Shown here piece after piece: positions 34,144-48,200 of a stretch of 64,000 nucleotides of DNA. The translations under genes and the position numbers were made by a program. The notes under the pieces are model-generated. The model saw only the letters and a list, made by a program, of their open reading frames with translations, was not told the DNA's origin and made no database searches. The DNA comes from Yponomeuta sedellus (Eukaryota; Arthropoda; Insecta; Lepidoptera; Yponomeutidae). Every line of letters starts with the position of its first letter. Position 1 is the stretch's first letter. The stretch is from positions 7,338,860 to 7,402,859 of the forward strand of contig OW203726.1 in assembly GCA_934045075.1 (NCBI GenBank), given 5' to 3'.

Positions 34144-37100
34144 ATGACTCGGGTCGTTCACCCGGTAGGTATTTGCGGCAGGCAGTACTTGCGGAGGGCT
34201 TCTATAAGGAAATCGATTTTCAGTACAAAATGTTCATACAAAGTTGGCCTTCATCAATCGTCAATAGCTCGGCCGGCAATTGGAAATTTCAAAATGTTTG
34301 ATTTTTCTCAGGGACCTGAATATCTACGTGACACGATGCCATTCACAGATGAGCAATTTTTTTGGCCTTTGGCCTCCGTCGGTGGTACTAAAGAAATGCA
34401 TTTTTGTATGAAAAATCCTATTTCGTGTGAAAATTTTCTATTAAAGTGCGTGATTTTCAAACTTTAATGGGTCGATGGCCAACTGGAACGCCACAGCACC
34501 TCGGCACTAAGTAGCCGCTCCCAGCCGAGTAGTAGTTTCGGCCTTTGGCCTCCGTCGGTGGTACTAAAGAAATGCATTTTTGTATGAAAAATCCTATTTC
34601 GGGTGATTTTTTTCTATTATAGTGCGTGATTTTCAAACTTTAATGAGTCGATGGCCAACTGGAATGCCACAGCACCTCAGCACTAAGTAGCCGCTCCCAG
34701 CCGAGTAGTAGTTTTGGCCTTTGGCCTCCAACGGTGGTACTAAAGAAATGCATTTTTGTATGAAAATAACTATTTCGGGTGAAATTTTTCTATTAAAGTG
34801 GGTGATTTTCAAACTTTAATGGGTCGATGGCCAACTGGAATGCCACAGCACCTCGGCACTAAGTAGCCGCTCCCAGCCGAGTAGTAGTTTCGGCCTTTGG
34901 CCTCCGTCGGTGGTACTAAAGAAATGCATTTTTGTATGAAAATAACTATTTTGGGTGAAAATTTTCTATTAAAGTGGGTGATTTTCAAACTTTAATGGGT
35001 CGATGGCCAACTGGAATGCCACAGCACCTCGGCGTGGTGACGCCATTCTCAGCCAAGTACTCATTTTGGCGCTTAGCCTCTGTCGATGGTACAAAAAAAT
35101 TAAGATTTTCTACGAAAAAGATGATTTTCAGTACAAATTTTTTGTAGAAATTCTCCATAGTAAATTTGACACCTTTGAAAGCCAATATCTCGGCCGCCAT
35201 CTTGAAATGTCAGAATGTCGGATTTTTCTCATATACCTGGGTCCTTTGACGACACGATGCCGTTTACGGCTGGTCCCTGGCATGCGCCCAGTTGGCTGCC
35301 GACTTTTTTGCGTAGAGGTCGAAAAAAGGCCGATTTTCGGAGGGCTATAGCTCCGGTGGTATTTTGAATTTGGAACGACCGTCGGCGGAACCGAAAATGG
35401 CGTGTCGAAGAAAAGGCCGGGTGAAAATTTCATCCAAATCGGTCGGTAAACGACAGAGTTAGCACCCTCGCGTAGTGGAACGCGTTCGAAATTCAAAAAT
35501 CGGCTCCATAGGATGGCCGTATATCGTACATTCCCTACAACTTTGTCATACATCATTTTCGTCCAACTCTTGCCATTTCCGAGAAAACGTATTATGTTAG
35601 ATCAGTGAGTATATCGCATTGTAGCTTTATATATATATAATGACTCGGGTCGTTCACCCGGTAGGTATTTGCGGCAGGCAGTACTTGCGGAGGGCTTCTA
35701 TAAGGAAATCGATTTTCAGTACAAAATGTTCATACAAAGTTGGCCTTCATCAATCGTCAATAGCTCGGCCGGCAATTGGAAATTTCAAAATGTTTGATTT
35801 TTCTCAGGGACCTGAATATCTACGTGACACGATGCCATTCACAGATGAGCAATTTTTTTGGCCTTTGGCCTCCGTCGGTGGTACTAAAGAAATGCATTTT
35901 TGTATGAAAAATCCTATTTCGTGTGAAAATTTTCTATTAAAGTGCGTGATTTTCAAACTTTAATGGGTCGATGGCCAACTGGAACGCCACAGCACCTCGG
36001 CACTAAGTAGCCGCTCCCAGCCGAGTAGTAGTTTCGGCCTTTGGCCTCCGTCGGTGGTACTAAAGAAATGCATTTTTGTATGAAAAATCCTATTTCGGGT
36101 GATTTTTTTCTATTATAGTGCGTGATTTTCAAACTTTAATGAGTCGATGGCCAACTGGAATGCCACAGCACCTCAGCACTAAGTAGCCGCTCCCAGCCGA
36201 GTAGTAGTTTTGGCCTTTGGCCTCCAACGGTGGTACTAAAGAAATGCATTTTTGTATGAAAATAACTATTTCGGGTGAAATTTTTCTATTAAAGTGGGTG
36301 ATTTTCAAACTTTAATGGGTCGATGGCCAACTGGAATGCCACAGCACCTCGGCACTAAGTAGCCGCTCCCAGCCGAGTAGTAGTTTCGGCCTTTGGCCTC
36401 CGTCGGTGGTACTAAAGAAATGCATTTTTGTATGAAAATAACTATTTTGGGTGAAAATTTTCTATTAAAGTGGGTGATTTTCAAACTTTAATGGGTCGAT
36501 GGCCAACTGGAATGCCACAGCACCTCGGCGTGGTGACGCCATTCTCAGCCAAGTACTCATTTTGGCGCTTAGCCTCTGTCGATGGTACAAAAAAATTAAG
36601 ATTTTCTACGAAAAAGATGATTTTCAGTACAAATTTTTTGTAGAAATTCTCCATAGTAAATTTGACACCTTTGAAAGCCAATATCTCGGCCGCCATCTTG
36701 AAATGTCAGAATGTCGGATTTTTCTCATATACCTGGGTCCTTTGACGACACGATGCCGTTTACGGCTGGTCCCTGGCATGCGCCCAGTTGGCTGCCGACT
36801 TTTTTGCGTAGAGGTCGAAAAAAGGCCGATTTTCGGAGGGCTATAGCTCCGGTGGTATTTTGAATTTGGAACGACCGTCGGCGGAACCGAAAATGGCGTG
36901 TCGAAGAAAAGGCCGGGTGAAAATTTCATCCAAATCGGTCGGTAAACGACAGAGTTAGCACCCTCGCGTAGTGGAACGCGTTCGAAATTCAAAAATCGGC
37001 TCCATAGGATGGCCGTATATCGTACATTCCCTACAACTTTGTCATACATCATTTTCGTCCAACTCTTGCCATTTCCGAGAAAACGTATTATGTTAGATCA

Positions 37101-37145
37101 GTGAGTATATCGCATTGTAGCTTTATATATATATAATATAATATA
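34144..37145. repeat. Type A units A18-A19
   Basis: Units 34144-35639 (1496 bp) and 35640-37145 (1506 bp) match the A1-A12 class, with G at offset 987. A19 ends in a lengthened tract, TATATAATATAATATAATG, 10 bp longer than standard (two extra 5-bp TAATA steps). They follow U1 exactly as A1 follows S0. Confidence 0.93.
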
Positions 37146-40100
37146 ATGACTCGGGTCGTTCACCCGGTAGGTATTTGCGGCAGGCAGTACTTGCGGAGGG
37201 CTTCTATAGGAAATCGATTTTCAGTACAAAATGTTCATACAAAGTTGGCCTTGATCAATCGTCAATAACTCGGCCGGCAATTAGAAATTTCAAAATGTTT
37301 GATTTTTCTCAGGGACCTGAATATCTACGTGACACGATGCCATTCACAGATGAGCAATTTTTTTGGCCTTTGGCCTCCAGCGGTGGTACTAAAAAAATGC
37401 ATTTTTGTATGAAAAATCCTATCTCGGGTGAATTTTTTCTATTAAAGTGGCTGATTTTCAAACTTTGATGAGTCGATGGCCAACTGGAATGCTACAGCAC
37501 CTCGGCACTGAGTAGCCGCTCCCAGCCGAGTAGTAGTTTCGGCCTTTGGCCTCCGTCGGTGGTACTAAAGAAACGCATTTTTGTATGAAAATAACTATTT
37601 CGGGTGAAATTTTTCTATTATAGTGCGTGATTTTCAAACTTTAATGAGTCGATGGCCAACTGGAATGCCACAGCACCTCGGCACTGAGTAGCCGCTCCCA
37701 GCCGAGTAGTAGTTTCGGCCTTTGGCCTCCGTCGGTGGTACTAAAGAAATGCATTTTTGTATGAAAAATCGTATTTCGGGTGAAATTTTTCTATTAAAGT
37801 GGGTGATTTTCAAATTTTGATGAGTCGATGGCCAACTGGAATGCCGCAGCACCTCGGCACTGATTAGCCGCTCCCAGCCGAGTAGTAGTTTCGGCCTTTG
37901 GCCTCCGTCGGTGGTACTAAAGAAATGCATTTTTGTATGAAAATAACTATTTCGGGTGAAATTTTTCTATTAAAGTGGGTGATTTTCAAACTTTAATGGG
38001 TCGATGGCCAACTGGAATGCCACAGCACCTCGGCGTGGTGACGCCATTCTCAGCCAAGTACTCATTTTGGCGCTTAGCCTCTATCGATGGTACAAAAAAA
38101 TTAAGATTTTCTACGAAAAAGATGATTTTCAGTACAAATTTTTTGTAGAAATTCTCCATAGTAAATTTGACACCTTTGAAAGATAATATCTCGGCCGCCA
38201 TCTTGAAATGTCAAAATGTCGGATTTTTCTCATATACCTGGGTCCTTTGACGACACGATGCCGTTTACGGCTGGTCCCTGGCATGCGCCCAGTTGGCTGC
38301 CGACTTTTTTGCGCAGAGGTCGAAAAAAGGCCGATTTTCGGAGGGCTATATCTCCGGTGGTATTTTGAATTTGGAACGACCGTCGGCGGAACCGAAAATG
38401 GCGTGTCGAAGAAAAGGCCGGGTGAAAATTTCATCCAAATCGGTCGGTAAACGACAGAGTTAGCACCCTCGCGTAGTGGAACGCGTTCGAAATTCAAAAA
38501 TCGGCTTCATAGGATGGCTGTAATTCATACATTTCCTACAACTTTCTCATACATCATTTTCGTCCAAATCTTACCGTTTCGGAGAAAACGTATGGATGAA
38601 TAGATCAGTGAGTATACCGGATTGCAGCTTTATATATATATAACTAGGGGGCGAGCCCCCTGCGCGCTTACGCGCGCCAACCCCCAGCCGCTCCGAGCTG
38701 CGCTCTCCGCGGCGCTCGGCCTAGGGCCTCGCTAGACACTTATTGTAGGGAATTGTTGCATGGGAACATGTATGGTCTCGGCCTTCGGCCTCGGCCTGGA
38801 CGGAGCTCGGCCTTCGGCCTCGCCGCGGCGGGGTTTCTCGTGCCCGCTCCGCGGAGCTCGGCCTCCGGCCTCGCAAGTTTGTCTCTTTTTGCTCTTGCGC
38901 TGGCACTTGTGTGCCGTAAACTAAACGGTCTCGGCCTTCGGCCTCGGCCTGGACGAAGCTCGGCCTTCGGCCTCGCCGCAGCGGGGTTCTTAGTGCCCGC
39001 TCCGCGGAGCTCGGCCTTCGGCCTCGCAAGTTTGTCCCTCTTTGCTCTTGCGCTGGTACTTGTCCGCCGTAACCTGAACGTTCTCGGCCTTCGGCCTCGG
39101 CCTGGACGGAGCTCGGCCTTCGGCCTCGCCGCGGCGGGATTTCTCGTGCCCGCTCCGCGGAGCTCGGCCTGCGGCCTCGCAAGTTTGTCCCTTTTTGCTC
39201 TTGCGCTGGTACTTGTGCGCCGCAATTTGTATGGTCTCGGCCTTTGGCCTCGGCCAAAACGGAGCTCGGCCTTCGGCCTCGCCGCGGCAGAACTTTTTGT
39301 GCCCGCTTCGCGAAGCTCGGCCTCCGGCCTCGCAAGTTTGTCTCATTTCTCTATTGAAAAGTCAATTTTAGTACTAAATCTCCATACAAAAATTTGTCAT
39401 TTTCAATCATCAATATCTCGGACGCCATCTTGAAATTCCAAGATGTCGGATTTTTCTCATATACCTGGGTCCTTTGGCAACGCGATGCCGTTTACGGCAT
39501 ATCTCCAGCATATGCCCAGTTGGCTGCCGACTTTTTTGCGCAAAGGTCGATTTTTGGGTCGGCTATATCTGCGCCGCCATTTTGAATTTCGAACAACCAA
39601 AATTTTTTTTTTCAATCGGATTACTAAATCACCATTCTATCAAATTTTCATCCAAATCGGTCGGTAAACGCCAGAGTTAGCACCCTCGCGTAGTGGAACG
39701 TGTTCGAAATTCAAAAATCGGCTTCATAGGATGGCTGTAATTCATACATTTCCTACAACTTTCTCATACATCATTTTCGTCCAAATCTTACCGTTTCGGA
39801 GAAAACGTATGGATGAATAGATCAGTGAGTATACCGGATTGCAGCTTTATATATATATATAATGACTCGGGTCGTTCACCCGGTAGGTATTTGCGGCAGG
39901 CAGTACTTGCGGAGGGCTTCTATAGGAAATCGATTTTCAGTACAAAATGTTCATACAAAGTTGGCCTTGATCAATCGTCAATAACTCGGCCGGCAATTAG
40001 AAATTTCAAAATGTTTGATTTTTCTCAGGGACCTGAATATCTACGTGACACGATGCCATTCACAGATGAGCAATTTTTTTGGCCTTTGGCCTCCAGCGGT

Positions 40101-43100
40101 GGTACTAAAAAAATGCATTTTTGTATGAAAAATCCTATCTCGGGTGAATTTTTTCTATTAAAGTGGCTGATTTTCAAACTTTGATGAGTCGATGGCCAAC
40201 TGGAATGCTACAGCACCTCGGCACTGAGTAGCCGCTCCCAGCCGAGTAGTAGTTTCGGCCTTTGGCCTCCGTCGGTGGTACTAAAGAAACGCATTTTTGT
40301 ATGAAAATAACTATTTCGGGTGAAATTTTTCTATTATAGTGCGTGATTTTCAAACTTTAATGAGTCGATGGCCAACTGGAATGCCACAGCACCTCGGCAC
40401 TGAGTAGCCGCTCCCAGCCGAGTAGTAGTTTCGGCCTTTGGCCTCCGTCGGTGGTACTAAAGAAATGCATTTTTGTATGAAAAATCGTATTTCGGGTGAA
40501 ATTTTTCTATTAAAGTGGGTGATTTTCAAATTTTGATGAGTCGATGGCCAACTGGAATGCCGCAGCACCTCGGCACTGATTAGCCGCTCCCAGCCGAGTA
40601 GTAGTTTCGGCCTTTGGCCTCCGTCGGTGGTACTAAAGAAATGCATTTTTGTATGAAAATAACTATTTCGGGTGAAATTTTTCTATTAAAGTGGGTGATT
40701 TTCAAACTTTAATGGGTCGATGGCCAACTGGAATGCCACAGCACCTCGGCGTGGTGACGCCATTCTCAGCCAAGTACTCATTTTGGCGCTTAGCCTCTAT
40801 CGATGGTACAAAAAAATTAAGATTTTCTACGAAAAAGATGATTTTCAGTACAAATTTTTTGTAGAAATTCTCCATAGTAAATTTGACACCTTTGAAAGAT
40901 AATATCTCGGCCGCCATCTTGAAATGTCAAAATGTCGGATTTTTCTCATATACCTGGGTCCTTTGACGACACGATGCCGTTTACGGCTGGTCCCTGGCAT
41001 GCGCCCAGTTGGCTGCCGACTTTTTTGCGCAGAGGTCGAAAAAAGGCCGATTTTCGGAGGGCTATATCTCCGGTGGTATTTTGAATTTGGAACGACCGTC
41101 GGCGGAACCGAAAATGGCGTGTCGAAGAAAAGGCCGGGTGAAAATTTCATCCAAATCGGTCGGTAAACGACAGAGTTAGCACCCTCGCGTAGTGGAACGC
41201 GTTCGAAATTCAAAAATCGGCTTCATAGGATGGCTGTAATTCATACATTTCCTACAACTTTCTCATACATCATTTTCGTCCAAATCTTACCGTTTCGGAG
41301 AAAACGTATGGATGAATAGATCAGTGAGTATACCGGATTGCAGCTTTATATATATATAACTAGGGGGCGAGCCCCCTGCGCGCTTACGCGCGCCAACCCC
41401 CAGCCGCTCCGAGCTGCGCTCTCCGCGGCGCTCGGCCTAGGGCCTCGCTAGACACTTATTGTAGGGAATTGTTGCATGGGAACATGTATGGTCTCGGCCT
41501 TCGGCCTCGGCCTGGACGGAGCTCGGCCTTCGGCCTCGCCGCGGCGGGGTTTCTCGTGCCCGCTCCGCGGAGCTCGGCCTCCGGCCTCGCAAGTTTGTCT
41601 CTTTTTGCTCTTGCGCTGGCACTTGTGTGCCGTAAACTAAACGGTCTCGGCCTTCGGCCTCGGCCTGGACGAAGCTCGGCCTTCGGCCTCGCCGCAGCGG
41701 GGTTCTTAGTGCCCGCTCCGCGGAGCTCGGCCTTCGGCCTCGCAAGTTTGTCCCTCTTTGCTCTTGCGCTGGTACTTGTCCGCCGTAACCTGAACGTTCT
41801 CGGCCTTCGGCCTCGGCCTGGACGGAGCTCGGCCTTCGGCCTCGCCGCGGCGGGATTTCTCGTGCCCGCTCCGCGGAGCTCGGCCTGCGGCCTCGCAAGT
41901 TTGTCCCTTTTTGCTCTTGCGCTGGTACTTGTGCGCCGCAATTTGTATGGTCTCGGCCTTTGGCCTCGGCCAAAACGGAGCTCGGCCTTCGGCCTCGCCG
42001 CGGCAGAACTTTTTGTGCCCGCTTCGCGAAGCTCGGCCTCCGGCCTCGCAAGTTTGTCTCATTTCTCTATTGAAAAGTCAATTTTAGTACTAAATCTCCA
42101 TACAAAAATTTGTCATTTTCAATCATCAATATCTCGGACGCCATCTTGAAATTCCAAGATGTCGGATTTTTCTCATATACCTGGGTCCTTTGGCAACGCG
42201 ATGCCGTTTACGGCATATCTCCAGCATATGCCCAGTTGGCTGCCGACTTTTTTGCGCAAAGGTCGATTTTTGGGTCGGCTATATCTGCGCCGCCATTTTG
42301 AATTTCGAACAACCAAAATTTTTTTTTTCAATCGGATTACTAAATCACCATTCTATCAAATTTTCATCCAAATCGGTCGGTAAACGCCAGAGTTAGCACC
42401 CTCGCGTAGTGGAACGTGTTCGAAATTCAAAAATCGGCTTCATAGGATGGCTGTAATTCATACATTTCCTACAACTTTCTCATACATCATTTTCGTCCAA
42501 ATCTTACCGTTTCGGAGAAAACGTATGGATGAATAGATCAGTGAGTATACCGGATTGCAGCTTTATATATATATATAATGACTCGGGTCGTTCACCCGGT
42601 AGGTATTTGCGGCAGGCAGTACTTGCGGAGGGCTTCTATAGGAAATCGATTTTCAGTACAAAATGTTCATACAAAGTTGGCCTTGATCAATCGTCAATAA
42701 CTCGGCCGGCAATTAGAAATTTCAAAATGTTTGATTTTTCTCAGGGACCTGAATATCTACGTGACACGATGCCATTCACAGATGAGCAATTTTTTTGGCC
42801 TTTGGCCTCCAGCGGTGGTACTAAAAAAATGCATTTTTGTATGAAAAATCCTATCTCGGGTGAATTTTTTCTATTAAAGTGGCTGATTTTCAAACTTTGA
42901 TGAGTCGATGGCCAACTGGAATGCTACAGCACCTCGGCACTGAGTAGCCGCTCCCAGCCGAGTAGTAGTTTCGGCCTTTGGCCTCCGTCGGTGGTACTAA
43001 AGAAACGCATTTTTGTATGAAAATAACTATTTCGGGTGAAATTTTTCTATTATAGTGCGTGATTTTCAAACTTTAATGAGTCGATGGCCAACTGGAATGC

Positions 43101-45291
43101 CACAGCACCTCGGCACTGAGTAGCCGCTCCCAGCCGAGTAGTAGTTTCGGCCTTTGGCCTCCGTCGGTGGTACTAAAGAAATGCATTTTTGTATGAAAAA
43201 TCGTATTTCGGGTGAAATTTTTCTATTAAAGTGGGTGATTTTCAAATTTTGATGAGTCGATGGCCAACTGGAATGCCGCAGCACCTCGGCACTGATTAGC
43301 CGCTCCCAGCCGAGTAGTAGTTTCGGCCTTTGGCCTCCGTCGGTGGTACTAAAGAAATGCATTTTTGTATGAAAATAACTATTTCGGGTGAAATTTTTCT
43401 ATTAAAGTGGGTGATTTTCAAACTTTAATGGGTCGATGGCCAACTGGAATGCCACAGCACCTCGGCGTGGTGACGCCATTCTCAGCCAAGTACTCATTTT
43501 GGCGCTTAGCCTCTATCGATGGTACAAAAAAATTAAGATTTTCTACGAAAAAGATGATTTTCAGTACAAATTTTTTGTAGAAATTCTCCATAGTAAATTT
43601 GACACCTTTGAAAGATAATATCTCGGCCGCCATCTTGAAATGTCAAAATGTCGGATTTTTCTCATATACCTGGGTCCTTTGACGACACGATGCCGTTTAC
43701 GGCTGGTCCCTGGCATGCGCCCAGTTGGCTGCCGACTTTTTTGCGCAGAGGTCGAAAAAAGGCCGATTTTCGGAGGGCTATATCTCCGGTGGTATTTTGA
43801 ATTTGGAACGACCGTCGGCGGAACCGAAAATGGCGTGTCGAAGAAAAGGCCGGGTGAAAATTTCATCCAAATCGGTCGGTAAACGACAGAGTTAGCACCC
43901 TCGCGTAGTGGAACGCGTTCGAAATTCAAAAATCGGCTTCATAGGATGGCTGTAATTCATACATTTCCTACAACTTTCTCATACATCATTTTCGTCCAAA
44001 TCTTACCGTTTCGGAGAAAACGTATGGATGAATAGATCAGTGAGTATACCGGATTGCAGCTTTATATATATATAACTAGGGGGCGAGCCCCCTGCGCGCT
44101 TACGCGCGCCAACCCCCAGCCGCTCCGAGCTGCGCTCTCCGCGGCGCTCGGCCTAGGGCCTCGCTAGACACTTATTGTAGGGAATTGTTGCATGGGAACA
44201 TGTATGGTCTCGGCCTTCGGCCTCGGCCTGGACGGAGCTCGGCCTTCGGCCTCGCCGCGGCGGGGTTTCTCGTGCCCGCTCCGCGGAGCTCGGCCTCCGG
44301 CCTCGCAAGTTTGTCTCTTTTTGCTCTTGCGCTGGCACTTGTGTGCCGTAAACTAAACGGTCTCGGCCTTCGGCCTCGGCCTGGACGAAGCTCGGCCTTC
44401 GGCCTCGCCGCAGCGGGGTTCTTAGTGCCCGCTCCGCGGAGCTCGGCCTTCGGCCTCGCAAGTTTGTCCCGCTTTGCTCTTGCGCTGGTACTTGTCCGCC
44501 GTAACCTGAACGTTCTCGGCCTTCGGCCTCGGCCTGGACGGAGCTCGGCCTTCGGCCTCGCCGCGGCGGGATTTCTCGTGCCCGCTCCGCGGAGCTCGGC
44601 CTGCGGCCTCGCAAGTTTGTCCCTTTTTGCTCTTGCGCTGGTACTTGTGCGCCGCAATTTGTATGGTCTCGGCCTTTGGCCTCGGCCAAAACGGAGCTCG
44701 GCCTTCGGCCTCGCCGCGGCAGAACTTTTTGTGCCCGCTTCGCGAAGCTCGGCCTCCGGCCTCGCAAGTTTGTCTCATTTCTCTATTGAAAAGTCAATTT
44801 TAGTACTAAATCTCCATACAAAAATTTGTCATTTTCAATCATCAATATCTCGGACGCCATCTTGAAATTCCAAGATGTCGGATTTTTCTCATATACCTGG
44901 GTCCTTTGGCAACGCGATGCCGTTTACGGCATATCTCCAGCATATGCCCAGTTGGCTGCCGACTTTTTTGCGCAAAGGTCGATTTTTGGGTCGGCTATAT
45001 CTGCGCCGCCATTTTGAATTTCGAACAACCAAAATTTTTTTTTTCAATCGGATTACTAAATCACCATTCTATCAAATTTTCATCCAAATCGGTCGGTAAA
45101 CGCCAGAGTTAGCACCCTCGCGTAGTGGAACGTGTTCGAAATTCAAAAATCGGCTTCATAGGATGGCTGTAATTCATACATTTCCTACAACTTTCTCATA
45201 CATCATTTTCGTCCAAATCTTACCGTTTCCGAGAAAACGTATGGATGAATAGATCAGTGAGTATACCGGATTGTAGCTTTATATATATATA
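37146..45291. repeat. Higher-order repeat of A+B pairs, three copies of ~2716 bp
   Basis: A20 37146-38642, B2 38643-39861, A21 39862-41358, B3 41359-42577, A22 42578-44074, B4 44075-45291. The pair length is 2716, 2716 and 2714 bp. The A member has distinctive bases (GAAAGATAATATCTCGG, TGTCAAAATGTCGG) and the B member differs from B1/B5 (GTAGGGAATTG, AACGTGTTCG). The third pair is slightly different: G at 44471 for T at 39039, GTTTCCGAG near 45230, and TTGTAGC with a 2-bp shorter tract at its end. The strict pairing shows that amplification acted on a two-unit block. Confidence 0.92.
38643..39861. repeat. Type B unit B2
   Basis: It has the same plan as B1 but is a distinct sequence variant shared with B3. 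153-bp copies begin near 38777 with slight changes between copies (one reads GGCCTTTGGCC). Its right half has GGACGCCATCTTG for GGCCGCCATCTTG and TTTTTGGGTCGG for TTTTTCGGTCGG. Open frames of 204, 161 and 226 codons in different frames overlap one another and are repeat artefacts. Confidence 0.88.
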
Positions 45292-48200
45292 ATGACTCGG
45301 GTCGTTCACCCGGTAGGTATTTGCGGCAGGCAGTACTTGCGGAGGGCTTCTATAGGAAATCGATTTTCAGTACAAAAAGTTCATACAAAGTTGGCCTTGA
45401 TCAATCGTCAATAACTCGGCCGGCAATTAGAAATTTCAAAATGTTTGATTTTTCTCAGGGACCTGAATATCTACGTGACACGATGCCATTCACAGATGAG
45501 CAATTTTTTTGGCCTTTGGCCTCCAGCGGTGGTACTAAAAAAATGCATTTTTGTATGAAAAATCCTATCTCGGGTGAATTTTTTCTATTAAAGTGGCTGA
45601 TTTTCAAACTTTGATGAGTCGATGGCCAACTGGAATGCTACAGCACCTCGGCACTGAGTAGCCGCTCCCAGCCGAGTAGTAGTTTCGGCCTTTGGCCTCC
45701 GTCGGTGGTACTAAAGAAACGCATTTTTGTATGAAAATAACTATTTCGGGTGAAATTTTTCTATTATAGTGCGTGATTTTCAAACTTTAATGAGTCGATG
45801 GCCAACTGGAATGCCACAGCACCTCGGCACTGAGTAGCCGCTCCCAGCCGAGTAGTAGTTTCGGCCTTTGGCCTCCGTCGGTGGTACTAAAGAAATGCAT
45901 TTTTGTATGAAAAATCGTATTTCGGGTGAAATTTTTCTATTAAAGTGGGTGATTTTCAAATTTTGATGAGTCGATGGCCAACTGGAATGCCGCAGCACCT
46001 CGGCACTGATTAGCCGCTCCCAGCCGAGTAGTAGTTTCGGCCTTTGGCCTCCGTCGGTGGTACTAAAGAAATGCATTTTTGTATGAAAATAACTATTTCG
46101 GGTGAAATTTTTCTATTAAAGTGGGTGATTTTCAAACTTTAATGGGTCGATGGCCAACTGGAATGCCACAGCACCTCGGCGTGGTGACGCCATTCTCAGC
46201 CAAGTACTCATTTTGGCGCTTAGCCTCTATCGATGGTACAAAAAAATTAAGATTTTCTACGAAAAAGATGATTTTCAGTACAAATTTTTTGTAGAAATTC
46301 TCCATAGTAAATTTGACACCTTTGAAAGCCAATATCTCAGCCGCCATCTTGAAATGTCAGAATGTCGGATTTTTCTCATATACCTGGGTCCTTTGACGAC
46401 ACGATGCCGTTTACGGCTGGTCCCTGGCATGCGCCCAGTTGGCTGCCGACTTTTTTGCGTAGAGGTCGAAAAAAGGCCGATTTTCGGAGGGCTATAGCTC
46501 CGGTGGTATTTTGAATTTGGAACGACCGTCGGCGGAACCGAAAATGGCGTGTCGAAGAAAAGGCCGGGTGAAAATTTCATCCAAATCGGTCGGTAAACGA
46601 CAGAGTTAGCACCCTCGCGTAGTGGAACGCGTTCGAAATTCAAAAATCGGCTTCATAGGATGGCTGTAATTCATACATTTCCTACAACTTTCTCATACAT
46701 CATTTTCGTCCAAATCTTACCGTTTCGGAGAAAACGTATGGATGAATAGATCAGTGAGTATACCGGATTGCAGCTTTATATATATATAATGACTCGGGTC
46801 GTTCACCCGGTAGGTATTTGCGGCAGGCAGTACTTGCGGAGGGCTTCTATAGGAAATCGATTTTCAGTACAAAAAGTTCATACAAAGTTGGCCTTGATCA
46901 ATCGTCAATAACTCGGCCGGCAATTAGAAATTTCAAAATGTTTGATTTTTCTCAGGGACCTGAATATCTACGTGACACGATGCCATTCACAGATGAGCAA
47001 TTTTTTTGGCCTTTGGCCTCCAGCGGTGGTACTAAAAAAATGCATTTTTGTATGAAAAATCCTATCTCGGGTGAATTTTTTCTATTAAAGTGGCTGATTT
47101 TCAAACTTTGATGAGTCGATGGCCAACTGGAATGCTACAGCACCTCGGCACTGAGTAGCCGCTCCCAGCCGAGTAGTAGTTTCGGCCTTTGGCCTCCGTC
47201 GGTGGTACTAAAGAAACGCATTTTTGTATGAAAATAACTATTTCGGGTGAAATTTTTCTATTATAGTGCGTGATTTTCAAACTTTAATGAGTCGATGGCC
47301 AACTGGAATGCCACAGCACCTCGGCACTGAGTAGCCGCTCCCAGCCGAGTAGTAGTTTCGGCCTTTGGCCTCCGTCGGTGGTACTAAAGAAATGCATTTT
47401 TGTATGAAAAATCGTATTTCGGGTGAAATTTTTCTATTAAAGTGGGTGATTTTCAAATTTTGATGAGTCGATGGCCAACTGGAATGCCGCAGCACCTCGG
47501 CACTGATTAGCCGCTCCCAGCCGAGTAGTAGTTTCGGCCTTTGGCCTCCGTCGGTGGTACTAAAGAAATGCATTTTTGTATGAAAATAACTATTTCGGGT
47601 GAAATTTTTCTATTAAAGTGGGTGATTTTCAAACTTTAATGGGTCGATGGCCAACTGGAATGCCACAGCACCTCGGCGTGGTGACGCCATTCTCAGCCAA
47701 GTACTCATTTTGGCGCTTAGCCTCTATCGATGGTACAAAAAAATTAAGATTTTCTACGAAAAAGATGATTTTCAGTACAAATTTTTTGTAGAAATTCTCC
47801 ATAGTAAATTTGACACCTTTGAAAGCCAATATCTCGGCCGCCATCTTGAAATGTCAGAATGTCGGATTTTTCTCATATACCTGGGTCCTTTGACGACACG
47901 ATGCCGTTTACGGCTGGTCCCTGGCATGCGCCCAGTTGGCTGCCGACTTTTTTGCGTAGAGGTCGAAAAAAGGCCGATTTTCGGAGGGCTATAGCTCCGG
48001 TGGTATTTTGAATTTGGAACGACCGTCGGCGGAACCGAAAATGGCGTGTCGAAGAAAAGGCCGGGTGAAAATTTCATCCAAATCGGTCGGTAAACGACAG
48101 AGTTAGCACCCTCGCGTAGTGGAACGCGTTCGAAATTCAAAAATCGGCTTCATAGGATGGCTGTAATTCATACATTTCCTACAACTTTCTCATACATCAT

